Origin: Bdellovibrio sp.
GTDB lineage: Bacteria > Bdellovibrionota > Bacteriovoracia > Bacteriovoracales > Bacteriovoracaceae
Length of the DNA: 64,000 nt
Direction of reading: 5' to 3'
Assembly (NCBI GenBank): GCA_016187935.1
Contig: JACPIU010000026.1
Coordinates: 310,001 to 374,000 of the forward strand
Made by a program: the position numbers and the translations under genes
Shown here: positions 42,443-51,878 of the stretch, piece after piece
Position numbering within the stretch: position 1 is the stretch's first letter
Layout of the letters: each line of letters begins with the position of its first letter
The notes under the pieces: model-generated
Database searches by the model: none
What the model saw: only the letters and a program-made list of their open reading frames with translations
Told to the model about the DNA's origin: nothing

Positions 42443-43345
42443 ATGTTTGACTTTATAAATATTTCCAAGCGTTTCAAGACAGATTTTTGGGTAAAACCGG
42501 TTATTGCCTTAGACAGTGTTTCCTTTAAACTTCAACCTGGCACTATCACCGGATTTTTGGGTGCCAATGGAGCAGGCAAGACTACCTGTTTGAAAATTTT
42601 ATTAGGTTTTATTTCACAAGATAGTGGTCAAATTGAATTTTCTAACCGTTTAGGTTTAGGACTTAAAAAATTCGAGAAAATTGGTTTTTTCCCTGAGCGA
42701 CCCTATTTCTATCCAGACTTAACAGGTCGGGAATTTTTAGAGTTTATGGGACAGATTACTAATGTTGAAAAAACTCGGCGAAATAAGAATATTGGAATGT
42801 GGTCCGCAAAATTAAAAATAGATCAGGCCTTAAATAGAAAAATACGCGCATATTCAAAGGGCATGCTCCAGCGATTGGGTTTGATAGCTGCAATCATTCA
42901 TGATCCAGAGTTAATTATTCTAGATGAACCTATGGCCGGTCTTGATCCAATTGGAAGAAAGGAGTTTAAAGATATTTTTGTACAATTATGGAAAGAAGGG
43001 CGAACAGTTTTTTTTAGTAGTCATATTGTGTCTGATATTGAAGAAATTTGCTCAAAGGTCATTGTGCTAGAAAAAGGTAAAGCTTTATATCAAGGAGATA
43101 TTGATAGACTGCTGCTAAGTGGCCAATCAAATGAAGAAAAATGGGAGTTGAAAACAAATAATTACATCAATTCAATTGGTATTCATAAGCCGATCCAAAT
43201 TTTGGAAAATAAAGCAACGTTTCAATTTAATAAACAAGAGGTAAAAGAAGTTTTAAAATATATCTCTGAAAATAATGTAGAAATTCAATCATTATCGTGC
43301 TTACGCCCATCACTTGAAGAAATAATATATAAAATAAAATCATGA
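42443..43345 (+). CDS. ABC transporter ATP-binding protein
   Basis: 300 residues from the ATG at 42443. Walker A GANGAGKT, signature YSKGMLQRL, Walker B LIILDEPMAGLDP and a switch His in FFSSHIVSDIE are all present. The C-terminal extension (about 90 residues) is common in ABC-2 exporters. It overlaps the permease gene by 4 bases. The substrate cannot be read from sequence. The gene lies inside the pilus locus. Confidence 0.93.
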   Translation: MFDFINISKRFKTDFWVKPVIALDSVSFKLQPGTITGFLGANGAGKTTCLKILLGFISQDSGQIEFSNRLGLGLKKFEKIGFFPERPYFYPDLTGREFLEFMGQITNVEKTRRNKNIGMWSAKLKIDQALNRKIRAYSKGMLQRLGLIAAIIHDPELIILDEPMAGLDPIGRKEFKDIFVQLWKEGRTVFFSSHIVSDIEEICSKVIVLEKGKALYQGDIDRLLLSGQSNEEKWELKTNNYINSIGIHKPIQILENKATFQFNKQEVKEVLKYISENNVEIQSLSCLRPSLEEIIYKIKS

Positions 43346-44118
43346 ATGCTCTTACAAATATCTTCATCGTTTCCAAGTATACTTTTCTTGATCTTCTCAA
43401 GAGTAAAATTTTAATTCTTATTGTCCTCTTGGGGATTGCTTTAATTACAATTGCCTACATCGCAAGTGAGTTGACGTATGGAGTTCCTCAAAAGGTCGCT
43501 CTTGATTTTGGTCTTGGTACTTTAACCCTTGCCTTGACTGGAATAGCCATTTTTATGGGTGCTACTCTTATCACTAAGGAAGTTGAAAATCGAACACTGT
43601 ACATGGTTCTATCTCGACCGGTAAGTCGTGAGATTTTTCTTTTTGGCAAAATGGTTGGATTGCTGGAGCTTCTGAGCTTGGGCACACTTATTTTAGGACT
43701 ACTTTCAGTCTTGATGTATTGGCTTCTCGGTGGTGAAATCAAAGTAACGATCTTTCAGTGTGTTTTTCTAATCTTCGCCGAAGCAACATTAGTTATGGTG
43801 CTTTCAATTTTTTTCTCACTTGTCACAAATAGTGTGGCATCAGTTGTGTATACATTAGCACTTTATTTAGCAGGCCACGCGATAGGTGAAGTCCAAACAT
43901 TTAGTTATGTAGTAGCACGTCCTGGATTGGCCAAATTTATTAACTTTTATAGCTTAGTTTTTCCTAATTTCTCGAAAATTAATTTGAAGGATTATGTTCT
44001 GTACGAAGCCACTTTACCTCAGGATTACATTCAAAATGCTTGTTTCTACAGCATTACTTACTCACTTTCCTTACTATTTATTATTATTGTCCTTTTTAGA
44101 AAAAAGGAACTAGATTGA
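43342..44118 (+). CDS. ABC-2 type permease
   Basis: 258 residues with six membrane segments (ILILIVLLGIALITIAYIA, LALTGIAIFMGATLI and others) and an ABC-2 type layout, including the KEVENRTLYMVLSRPVSR cytoplasmic stretch typical of this family. Forms one exporter with the preceding ATPase. Its stop overlaps the start of the prepilin peptidase gene. Confidence 0.9.
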   Translation: MNALTNIFIVSKYTFLDLLKSKILILIVLLGIALITIAYIASELTYGVPQKVALDFGLGTLTLALTGIAIFMGATLITKEVENRTLYMVLSRPVSREIFLFGKMVGLLELLSLGTLILGLLSVLMYWLLGGEIKVTIFQCVFLIFAEATLVMVLSIFFSLVTNSVASVVYTLALYLAGHAIGEVQTFSYVVARPGLAKFINFYSLVFPNFSKINLKDYVLYEATLPQDYIQNACFYSITYSLSLLFIIIVLFRKKELD

Positions 44119-44876
44119 GTATCCTCTTTGGTATTTTTGGGCTTCTGATTGGTAGCTTTATCAATGTTCTTATTTATCGTCTTCCGCTAAATAAGAATAT
44201 TGTTTTTCCTCGTTCAGCATGTCCCCATTGTCATGCAATTATTCCCTGGTATTTTAATATACCCGTATTAAGCTTTCTCTTTTTGAGGGGAAAGTGTGCT
44301 TACTGTCGTTCTCGAATTTCACTTCAGTATCCACTCGTTGAACTTATAAATGGCATTGTGTACTACCTTTTGGCAAAAAATGTAACAATGCTTTCGTTTG
44401 AATTACTGCCAATCATATTGAAGGCTTTGGTTTTTTCCCTTCTCGTGGCCCATGTTGTAGTTGATCTTCGTCATCAACTGTTACCTGACGGGATCAATAT
44501 CTTTCTGGCAATCTTTTTATTCACTTTGAGTCTATTGAATGGAGAATGGTTGCGTGGACTTTACGGCATGATCTTGGGATTGATTCTTCCACTCATTGTG
44601 ACGTATCTCTTTTACCTAGTTAAAGGAGTCGTTGGGTTAGGGGGGGGGGATATAAAGCTTTTTGGCGCTCTTGGTCTTTTTCTTGGCCCATTGGGGGTGA
44701 TTCAAAATATTTTTGTGAGTTGCTTGTTGGGTTCTGTTGTAGGAATTGTTCTTATTCTGACCAAAACTTTAAAGCGAGATAAACCCATCCCATTCGGACC
44801 ATTTATTATCTTAGTTGCAATAACTCAAATCTATTTTCCCTCACACTTTCAAAGGGCGATGGCGGCGATCTTCTAA
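44115..44876 (+). CDS. pilD: prepilin peptidase/N-methyltransferase
   Basis: 253 residues, starting with TTG overlapping the previous TGA. The N-terminal zinc/methyltransferase part has CPHC and CAYC (about residues 36 and 61), and the peptidase part has the two aspartates in DLRHQLLPD and GLGGGDIKL. It cleaves the leader of PilA and methylates Phe1. The coupling of pilD to an ABC-2 exporter is unusual. Confidence 0.95.
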   Translation: MSILFGIFGLLIGSFINVLIYRLPLNKNIVFPRSACPHCHAIIPWYFNIPVLSFLFLRGKCAYCRSRISLQYPLVELINGIVYYLLAKNVTMLSFELLPIILKALVFSLLVAHVVVDLRHQLLPDGINIFLAIFLFTLSLLNGEWLRGLYGMILGLILPLIVTYLFYLVKGVVGLGGGDIKLFGALGLFLGPLGVIQNIFVSCLLGSVVGIVLILTKTLKRDKPIPFGPFIILVAITQIYFPSHFQRAMAAIF

Positions 44877-44887
44877 GCATTGTTTTC

Positions 44888-44916
44888 TTGAATTTACCAG
44901 TGCTTATCTCTATACT
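44888..44916 (+). promoter_or_regulatory. sigma70-like promoter of pilMNOPQ
   Basis: TTGAAT at 44888-44893 and TATACT at 44911-44916 are separated by 17 bases. The start of pilM (44947) is about 25 bases beyond the predicted transcription start. Confidence 0.6.
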
Positions 44917-44946
44917 GATAGTTAGGAGCATAGCATCGACGAACCT

Positions 44947-46059
44947 ATGGCAGAAAATCTAAAAGAGCAGATTAACAATTTAGTTAACAATCTAAAAGAT
45001 GCATTAAATCTGGTTCCGAAAAATATCATCGGCATTGATATTGGATTAAGTTCTGTCAAAATGGCTGAGGTAAAAAAGTCTGGTAACGAATTTAAGTTGA
45101 TCAATTTCGCCTCGGTTAATTTGGTTGAAGGGTGTTTGATTGAAGATGAAATTCAAAAAGAGGATGAAGTTGTCCGCGCGATAGAGAAAGGACTTTCTGA
45201 ACTTCGTTCAAGCGCACAATTCGCATCTATTGGATTATATGGCCCAAATACAGTTGCTAGAAAACTCCAATTAGCGGGGGGGTCATATGAGGAGATCGAA
45301 GATCAGGTTTCCTGGGAAGCTGAACAATATCTTCCGTTTCCCATTGATAGTTCATCGCTTGCATTTCACGTTTTTGGCGAAAATGAAGGTGGTGGCATTG
45401 ATGTACTTGTGGCAGCAGCAAAAAATACTGTAGTTGAAAGTTTTAAAAATGCTGTGGAAAAAACCAAGCTCAAAGTTAAAATTGTTGATCTACAAATTAC
45501 TGCTATTACAAATGTTTTTGAATATACCATGGGCGATAAATTAAATGATCCGAATTCATCTTGGTTACTAATAGATATAGGGGCGCAAAAAACAGAATTC
45601 ATAATTTATCGACAAGGTTCCATTGCTTTTGGAAAAGAAATGAGCATTGGTGGAGTCATGATTACCGAGGAAATTCAAAGACAGATGGGCGTCAATTATA
45701 TGGAAGCTGAGGATTTGAAGATTACAGGTGATGAAAATGGTAATTTACCGGAAGAAATTATGGAAATTATCGACGACGTTTTGGAAGCTTTTTTTGCAGA
45801 GATAAAGAAAACTGTTGATTTTTATGTTACTTCTTCTTCCGATGATAATATCAAAGAATGCATTATTAGTGGTGGTGGCGCACTAATTCCCGGTCTTGTT
45901 GAAGGATTAGAGACCCTTTTGGGTATTAGTATCAGTATTCTAAATCCATTTGATAAATTCACCTATGACAAAAAAAAATTTGATGAAGATGCAATCCATA
46001 GTATTGCATTTCGTGGAGGCGTGGCCCTTGGCTTGGCCATGAGGCAGATTGGAAAATGA
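44947..46059 (+). CDS. pilM: type IV pilus assembly protein PilM
   Basis: 370 residues, actin/FtsA-like: IIGIDIGLSSVKMAEV (about 25-40) with the phosphate loop, SWLLIDIGAQKTEF and IISGGGALIPGL. It forms the cytoplasmic ring of the alignment complex and binds the INLL tail of PilN. It overlaps pilN by 4 bases. About 20 residues precede the usual family start. Confidence 0.95.
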   Translation: MAENLKEQINNLVNNLKDALNLVPKNIIGIDIGLSSVKMAEVKKSGNEFKLINFASVNLVEGCLIEDEIQKEDEVVRAIEKGLSELRSSAQFASIGLYGPNTVARKLQLAGGSYEEIEDQVSWEAEQYLPFPIDSSSLAFHVFGENEGGGIDVLVAAAKNTVVESFKNAVEKTKLKVKIVDLQITAITNVFEYTMGDKLNDPNSSWLLIDIGAQKTEFIIYRQGSIAFGKEMSIGGVMITEEIQRQMGVNYMEAEDLKITGDENGNLPEEIMEIIDDVLEAFFAEIKKTVDFYVTSSSDDNIKECIISGGGALIPGLVEGLETLLGISISILNPFDKFTYDKKKFDEDAIHSIAFRGGVALGLAMRQIGK

Positions 46060-46667
46060 TAGAAATTAACCTCCTTGAGCAGAAAAAACCCTTCAAACTT
46101 CCAGTGATCATGGGAGTTGATCTTGCCGCTATTAATTATAAGAGTATCCTGTTTGCCATTGTATTAAGCTATGTCCCTGATTGGTTTCTTTATCCAATTT
46201 GGGTAGAGGAATTAGAGAACGTCGGTAGAGAGAAAGAGGTTTTAAACCAGAAACTGCAAAAGCTTGAAGCCGATGTCAGGGGAAATGAGTCTGTTAAAAA
46301 ACAATTGGACTTATTTAATAATCAGGTTACCAAGCTAAAAGAACGTTCCACTCAAGTTGAGCAAATTATCAAACAGAGAACTAATCCAAATAAAATTTTG
46401 GAACGAGTTGCAAGAAATATTCCTGAAGATATGTGGCTTACTGAATTGATTGTTGATGTGGATAGAAAGGTCAGCATTAGAGGGATGTCTACTTCCTATA
46501 AAAGCATAGGTAACTTTATTATTTTACTGAATGAATCTTTGTTTTTTGGTAAATCTCTGACATTAAGTGATTCTAAGACAGAAGAAGATAAAGAAGAAGG
46601 ACAAGGCAAAAGAATTGAGGTTTTTACCATTCAGGGACGTGTTGAGTCCTATGATCCATTGCAGTAG
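46056..46667 (+). CDS. pilN: type IV pilus assembly protein PilN
   Basis: 203 residues. The N-terminal MIEINLLEQKKPF fits the INLLPxR segment that PilM binds. A membrane segment follows at about 30-50, then a coiled coil (LNQKLQKLEADVRGN...) and a ferredoxin-like domain (MWLTELIVDVDRKVSIRGMS). The partner PilO starts 11 bases later. Confidence 0.93.
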   Translation: MIEINLLEQKKPFKLPVIMGVDLAAINYKSILFAIVLSYVPDWFLYPIWVEELENVGREKEVLNQKLQKLEADVRGNESVKKQLDLFNNQVTKLKERSTQVEQIIKQRTNPNKILERVARNIPEDMWLTELIVDVDRKVSIRGMSTSYKSIGNFIILLNESLFFGKSLTLSDSKTEEDKEEGQGKRIEVFTIQGRVESYDPLQ

Positions 46668-46678
46668 TAGTTTAAATT

Positions 46679-47335
46679 ATGACAGCGTTAATTGGAAAAA
46701 TTTGGCTCTTTATCATGCTTTGGACAGGCTATTCTGTGTATACAAAGTATGAAGAACATTCCGAAGCACTTAGGATTGCACAGGATGAATTACCTACCAT
46801 TCATGCACAAATAGTTAAAAAACAAAAAGAGAAAAAAGATCTTGAAAATTATTTTGCTGATATTGAGGAAGCAAAAGAAAAAATAGAAAAAGTAGCGAAT
46901 GAAATAGAACGTCTTCAGCAACAATTTCCTGCGGAAATTTCGGATACTGACAATCTATCTATGATCTCTTCATTGGCAGAAATTTTGAACATTAAGCAAA
47001 TATTTTTAAGCCCCGGAATGGAAGAAGATAAAGGATTTTATTTTACTAAACTTTATAATGTCAAAGCTGCTGGCACTTATCTTCAATTGTTGATTTTTTT
47101 AGAAAAAATAGGTGAAGCAAAAAGACTTTTAAATGTGCATGATATGAAACTCACAAAAATTGAGAAAAAACAAAAAGGAAGGTTTCAGTTAATTAATGTA
47201 GAAATGAATATAGGAGTTTATCGTTATAATCCTAATTATAAAGAATCTCGTGGTATCGACGAGATTGAGAAAGCAAGCAAGGAAAGTACAATCCCAAAAA
47301 GGCGTAACCGCAAGAAAGGTGGAAATGAAGATTAG
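46679..47335 (+). CDS. pilO: type IV pilus assembly protein PilO
   Basis: 218 residues: short hydrophobic N-terminal anchor (IWLFIMLWTGYSVY), coiled coil at about 25-80 (IVKKQKEKKDLENYFADIEE), then an alpha/beta domain (YFTKLYNVKAAGTYLQLLIFLEKIG). PilO heterodimerises with PilN in the periplasm. The basic C-terminal tail (PKRRNRKKGG) is unusual. Overlaps pilP by 11 bases. Confidence 0.92.
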   Translation: MTALIGKIWLFIMLWTGYSVYTKYEEHSEALRIAQDELPTIHAQIVKKQKEKKDLENYFADIEEAKEKIEKVANEIERLQQQFPAEISDTDNLSMISSLAEILNIKQIFLSPGMEEDKGFYFTKLYNVKAAGTYLQLLIFLEKIGEAKRLLNVHDMKLTKIEKKQKGRFQLINVEMNIGVYRYNPNYKESRGIDEIEKASKESTIPKRRNRKKGGNED

Positions 47336-47804
47336 CTTATTGGTGGTGATATTATTTTTTATGTTGTTTGCTGTGTCTGCGAGTTCAGAGGATTTGAGCC
47401 AAAAGCAGTATAATTTTTTTAAGGATCAAAAGACATTTATCAAGAACCCTTTTGAACTCAGGGATCCTTTTCGTCGGCTGATTGATTCCTCAAAAAATTC
47501 CAAGAGAAAGGGATTTAAAACGAACGGGGAAAACAATGTATTTACCAATATTTTGCCTCTTGAGGAAGTAGCTCTTGAGAAAATTAAAATTGTTGGAGTT
47601 TTATTGGGAAAAGATAGGCGGGCGATGGCCCAAGTTGAGGGTAGTAAAGAAACTTTTGTTTTAAAGGAAGGAATGAAATTGGGTGTAGATGGTGCTGAGA
47701 TAAAGGCGATTCTACCTGGCGGAATTGTTTTAGTTGAAAAGATCGTCAATGTGTATGATCAGGAGGAATATCTCGAAACCATCATCCCGATGTCAGATAA
47801 TTGA
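47325..47804 (+). CDS. pilP: type IV pilus assembly protein PilP
   Basis: 159 residues from the ATG at 47325 inside the pilO end. It has a hydrophobic signal (LLVVILFFMLFAVSA) but no lipobox cysteine, unlike PilP of Pseudomonas and Neisseria, which are lipoproteins. The conserved RDPFRRL and the beta domain (KIVGVLLGKDRRAMAQVEG) are present. It bridges PilNO and the secretin PilQ. Confidence 0.9.
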   Translation: MKISLLVVILFFMLFAVSASSEDLSQKQYNFFKDQKTFIKNPFELRDPFRRLIDSSKNSKRKGFKTNGENNVFTNILPLEEVALEKIKIVGVLLGKDRRAMAQVEGSKETFVLKEGMKLGVDGAEIKAILPGGIVLVEKIVNVYDQEEYLETIIPMSDN

Positions 47805-47859
47805 TTTAATTGCTCCATTGTTCGAATTTGTAAACTAATAACCGTTTTTTTGCATACTC

Positions 47860-47868
47860 TGTTATAAT
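47860..47868 (+). promoter_or_regulatory. extended -10 promoter of pilQ
   Basis: TGTTATAAT with the TG at 47860-47861 and a perfect hexamer at 47863-47868, in a 107-base gap before pilQ (47912). No good -35 is seen, which suits an extended -10 promoter. Confidence 0.5.
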
Positions 47869-47911
47869 AAATACGAAATGTACTGTTTCATTTTTACCTT
47901 AAGGATGAGGT

Positions 47912-49741
47912 ATGGCGAAATTACAAATCTCTGTTTTCTTTCTGATGATATTTTGCATGAAATTTGCCTACGGCGTGGAGCTTAAGACGATCAAGTTTTT
48001 TCAGAAAGGTGAAATTTCAAATTTAGAAATGATGGTGGATAACGAAGATTTGAAAGTAAATAAGTTTCATGTTTCAGAGGATAAGCAAATTATTATCGAT
48101 CTGAAGGATACCTCCGCGAATGAGAAAGTTATACGTGCCTTTGATACATCGGAATTTTCTGGTGCAGTTGTTTTTGTTTCTGCTTATAAGAAACCAAATT
48201 CACCAAATGATCTTAGAGTTGCTATACAACTTCGTGAAAATGTTCGTTCAAGGGTAACCAGGAAAGGTAACATGATCACACTTGAGATAGAAAATAGGTT
48301 TGGCGTTTTCAACCAGAGTGAGATTGAGGCCTCACAGTCGTTTGAGGAAAAAATTAATGATAAGGAGTTGGGGAAAATTCACGTACCAAAGTCTGAATCA
48401 GTTGAAGATATTCTCGAAAATTTGACATTCGCTGGGCGCAAAAAATACATAGGTAAGAAAATCACAATTAATGTTAAAGATTTGAGCGTTGAAGATCTTC
48501 TGAAAATTATTGCAGACGCATCAGGTTTTAATATTATTATCTCAGAAGAGGTGAAAAAACTTCCTCCCATGACTCTTTCGCTGACAAATATTGCTTGGGA
48601 TCAGGCGCTTGATACCATTCTAGGTCTCAATAAATTAGTCGCTATGAAGAATGGCATTATTCTTATGGTCACCTCGCTTGAAAAGGCGACAGCAGAAAAA
48701 AAGCTTGAGATCGATGCGAAAAGAATCGTCGAAGCGGAAGAACCTTTAGTAACGAAAATTTTCGGAATTTCTTTTGCCTCCATAGATGATATGTCAAAGA
48801 TTCTATCAGAGTATTTAACCAAAGAACGCGGTAAAATTAGTATGGATTCTCGTACCAACAGTCTAATTGTGAAGGATGTTCCCGATGTGGTTGAGAAGAT
48901 GCGCAAAATTATTGAAGCATTGGATACGCAAACACCTCAAGTATTAATTGAATCAAAGATTGTCGAAGTTCGTGAAGCCTATGCAAAAAGTATCGGATTT
49001 CAAAACGGTCTATCTTTTGGGTATGACCCTATGGGGTCATTGCCTGTAGGTGGGGAAACAGCTATTGGCATTGGAGGCACATTAGCTTCTGGTACAATTG
49101 GACCAAACGCCGGACCAGGATTTACTTTTAGTTCTGCTCCAACTCAAACGACTCCATCGATATTTGGAATTAATATTTCGCGTTTTAACCGTGTTTTTGA
49201 CCTAAGCTTCACTCTTGCAATGATGGAGCAAGAGTCAAAGGGCAAGGTTATTTCAAGCCCGAAAGTTATTACGCAAAATAAAAAGAAAGCGCAGATAAAT
49301 GCCAAAGACACGACAAGTTTTGCTGTAGTAACTGGAGTGGGAGATGCAAGGACAACAACGTTTGAAGAAATTGACGCCAAATTAGTTCTGGAAGTCACCC
49401 CCCAGGTAACCAACGAAGGATCGATTTCGATGGAAATCTCTTTGAGTAAGGAAGAGTTCGGTGACCGGCCTTCTGAAGAGGCACCGCCGAACAAGGCCCA
49501 ACGAGAAGTAAAAACCAATGTCCTCGTTGACAACGGTTCCACGATTGTGATTGGTGGGATATATAACTACTCGAAAACTGAGTCGCATTCGGGAATACCT
49601 TTTTTAAAGGATATTCCCCTTTTGGGATGGCTCTTTAGAACGCCTTATGCACCTATTACAACTAAAAATGAAATGATTATCTTTTTGACACCAAGAATTA
49701 TCAACCAGGAAGAGGCCGGTCTGACTGCCGATCGAACTTAA
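47912..49741 (+). CDS. pilQ: type IV pilus secretin PilQ
   Basis: 609 residues. A signal peptide (LQISVFFLMIFCMKFAYG), an N-terminal AMIN-like beta domain (about 20-125), the STN/N0 region (ITINVKDLSVEDLLKIIADA), one N1 domain (KIFGISFASIDDMSKILSEY), and the C-terminal secretin (VLIESKIVEVREAYAKSIGF, and NVLVDNGSTIVIGGIYNYSK...GIPFLKDIPLLGWLFR). It forms the outer-membrane pore for the pilus. The start follows a GGATGAGG ribosome site. Has its own promoter. Confidence 0.96.
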   Translation: MAKLQISVFFLMIFCMKFAYGVELKTIKFFQKGEISNLEMMVDNEDLKVNKFHVSEDKQIIIDLKDTSANEKVIRAFDTSEFSGAVVFVSAYKKPNSPNDLRVAIQLRENVRSRVTRKGNMITLEIENRFGVFNQSEIEASQSFEEKINDKELGKIHVPKSESVEDILENLTFAGRKKYIGKKITINVKDLSVEDLLKIIADASGFNIIISEEVKKLPPMTLSLTNIAWDQALDTILGLNKLVAMKNGIILMVTSLEKATAEKKLEIDAKRIVEAEEPLVTKIFGISFASIDDMSKILSEYLTKERGKISMDSRTNSLIVKDVPDVVEKMRKIIEALDTQTPQVLIESKIVEVREAYAKSIGFQNGLSFGYDPMGSLPVGGETAIGIGGTLASGTIGPNAGPGFTFSSAPTQTTPSIFGINISRFNRVFDLSFTLAMMEQESKGKVISSPKVITQNKKKAQINAKDTTSFAVVTGVGDARTTTFEEIDAKLVLEVTPQVTNEGSISMEISLSKEEFGDRPSEEAPPNKAQREVKTNVLVDNGSTIVIGGIYNYSKTESHSGIPFLKDIPLLGWLFRTPYAPITTKNEMIIFLTPRIINQEEAGLTADRT

Positions 49742-49746
49742 AGATT

Positions 49747-50742
49747 GTGAAATCCAGGAATGTTAAGACAGAAAGTCGGCTACCACCCATTATACTTAAG
49801 TATGAAAATCAACTTGAGCGAGACCCCAATTCTTTAGTGTTTGCCGCCTTGGCAGAAGCCTATCGTAAAAGCGGAAACTTTGAGGGTGCTTTTCAGGTTT
49901 TACGCGATGGAATCAAGAATCATCCTTTGTATAAATTCGCTTATTTTACGCTGGCACATTGTTACTTTGACGTGAACCAATACCAACTTGCCTATACGAC
50001 GTTGCGTCCCTTCGTTGCCAATGAACGGGAAAATTTTCGAGTACAGAATTTATTTGCCGAAATTTGTTTGAAGCTGGGACAAACAGAGGAGGCCCTAGAA
50101 TCCCTCAAATATTGTTTGTTTCTTGCTCCAAAGAATCATGATGTGGCCAAAAAAATTAAAGAAATTGAGCAATCAATATCTCCTACGATAGACACGTTGA
50201 ATGAAATTGCCACGAAGACAGAAATTCCAAATGGCAATGTCCAATTTGAGGTAAAAAATTTAAATCCGGCAGGCCCGAAAGATATCGATATTGATGAGTG
50301 GAAACAGGTTGATCTTTCCTTTAATCCTCATAAGCAACAATCCGGTGAGGAAGAGCAAGCAGGCCGAGATTGGCAAATAGGTCCAATATCAGATGTGGTG
50401 CCTAGTGAACGAGAAACGCCGGATGTGCTTCCTAAGGAAGTACATCCGGACATAGAAGATGAACAGGAATTAAACCCAAAGAACGACGCTCCAATCATTA
50501 CTCATACATTGGTCGATCTTTACTGTGCTCAGGGACTTTATCAAAATGGAATTGAAATTTTGCAAAAGATTTTAGAACTCAATCCGCAAGATCAAAAAAG
50601 TCGTGCCAGGTTACAAGAATTGCGGCAATTGGTTGCAATGCATTCCTCTAAGTCCGATGAAAAACGGGAATTACATTCCAGGCTTGAATCTTTTCTAAAG
50701 GCCATAAAGGAACGGGCGCGTCAAATCGAAAGATCGCCTTGA
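49747..50742 (+). CDS. TPR protein following pilQ
   Basis: 331 residues starting with GTG 5 bases after the pilQ stop. Three or four TPR repeats cover about residues 14-125 (DPNSLVFAALAEAYRKSGNF, NYQLAYTTLRPF-type helices) and another one near 250-290 (YCAQGLYQNGIEILQKILEL). The middle is low-complexity and acidic. No signal peptide. It could be a cytoplasmic scaffold for pilus assembly. It is not PilF, which is a lipoprotein. Confidence 0.75.
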   Translation: MKSRNVKTESRLPPIILKYENQLERDPNSLVFAALAEAYRKSGNFEGAFQVLRDGIKNHPLYKFAYFTLAHCYFDVNQYQLAYTTLRPFVANERENFRVQNLFAEICLKLGQTEEALESLKYCLFLAPKNHDVAKKIKEIEQSISPTIDTLNEIATKTEIPNGNVQFEVKNLNPAGPKDIDIDEWKQVDLSFNPHKQQSGEEEQAGRDWQIGPISDVVPSERETPDVLPKEVHPDIEDEQELNPKNDAPIITHTLVDLYCAQGLYQNGIEILQKILELNPQDQKSRARLQELRQLVAMHSSKSDEKRELHSRLESFLKAIKERARQIERSP

Positions 50743-50834
50743 GGTAACAAATAAAATTAAGAAGAACGATTAACAAGAAAAATTAATTGACATAAGGTTA
50801 TCTGCGTAATTAATTTCAAACTTTTGAAAATAAT

Positions 50835-51287
50835 ATGAATAAAGTTTTGGTCATTAATGGGCCTAATTTGAACCTATTAGGTACTCGCGAGCCAGAGATA
50901 TATGGTAAGCATACGCTTGCCAATATAGAGTCTATTACATTGAAATTACTAAAGAAAAATCAAATATTATGTACTGTTGAATGGTTCCAATCCAATTCTG
51001 AAAGTGAAATTGTTGATAAAATTCAAAGCTTGATGGGAGATAATGTCGATTTATTAGTCATAAACCCCGGAGCATATAGTCATACGAGTGTTGCTATATT
51101 AGATGCTCTGAAAAGTATCTCTATCGCAAAAATAGAAGTCCATCTCTCCCACACGCTCAAAAGAGAGGAATTTAGGCATAAGAAATTAACTGCGCTTGGT
51201 TGTGATGCAGTGATTGAAGGCTTAGGTCCAGTGGGGTATTTTACGGCAATTAGTTCACAGGAATATAAGAAAAAATTTACCAAATAA
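50835..51287 (+). CDS. aroQ: type II 3-dehydroquinate dehydratase
   Basis: 150 residues, the normal length. Motifs: NGPNLNLLGTREPEIYG with catalytic Tyr23, INPGAYSHTSVAILDAL with the active-site Asn and His, and IEVHLSH. It makes 3-dehydroshikimate in the shikimate pathway. Followed 9 bases later by efp. A 92-base AT-rich gap precedes it. Confidence 0.97.
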   Translation: MNKVLVINGPNLNLLGTREPEIYGKHTLANIESITLKLLKKNQILCTVEWFQSNSESEIVDKIQSLMGDNVDLLVINPGAYSHTSVAILDALKSISIAKIEVHLSHTLKREEFRHKKLTALGCDAVIEGLGPVGYFTAISSQEYKKKFTK

Positions 51288-51296
51288 GGGGAATCT

Positions 51297-51866
51297 ATGT
51301 TCGACACCACTGAATTAAAAAAGAACGTCAAAATTGAATTAGAGGGAAAAGTATACATAATTTTGAAAAGTGATTTTACCAATCCCGGTAAAGGTTCTGC
51401 CTTTGTAAGATGCCGCATAAAAAATTTAGAAACTTCTCAAGTAATCGAGCGCACCTTTAAGTCTGGTGTTTCAACAGGATGCACACGTCCTGATTTAGAG
51501 GAGCGTCTCGTTGAATATATGTATGCCGATACGGAAGGTTTTCATTTTATGGATCAGGGTAATTTTGAATCAATCTTCGTCACAAAAGAGCAAGTTGGGG
51601 ATTCGAAATACTATTTACAAGAAGGGATAAAACTCAATGTACTATATTGGAATGGTAAAATTATTGCTATTGATTTACCTTATTTTGTGAACCTCAAAGT
51701 CACTCAAACTGATCCTGGCCTGAAAGGTGACACTGCTTCGGGAGGGATGAAAAAGGCCATTATGGAAACTGGATTACAACTTAATGTCCCTCTTTTCGTT
51801 AAAGAGGGCGAGATTTTAAAAATTGACACCCGAACAGGTGAATATGTTGAAAGGGCCAATAAATAA
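51297..51866 (+). CDS. efp: elongation factor P
   Basis: 189 residues in three KOW/OB-like domains. The modification loop is NPGKGSAF with the acceptor Lys at 32, so the lysyl (EpmA/B-type) or deoxyhypusine-like class is expected, not the Arg class. It rescues ribosomes stalled at polyproline. The run aroQ-efp-accB-accC is a common order. Confidence 0.97.
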   Translation: MFDTTELKKNVKIELEGKVYIILKSDFTNPGKGSAFVRCRIKNLETSQVIERTFKSGVSTGCTRPDLEERLVEYMYADTEGFHFMDQGNFESIFVTKEQVGDSKYYLQEGIKLNVLYWNGKIIAIDLPYFVNLKVTQTDPGLKGDTASGGMKKAIMETGLQLNVPLFVKEGEILKIDTRTGEYVERANK

Positions 51867-51878
51867 CTGGATACTAGT

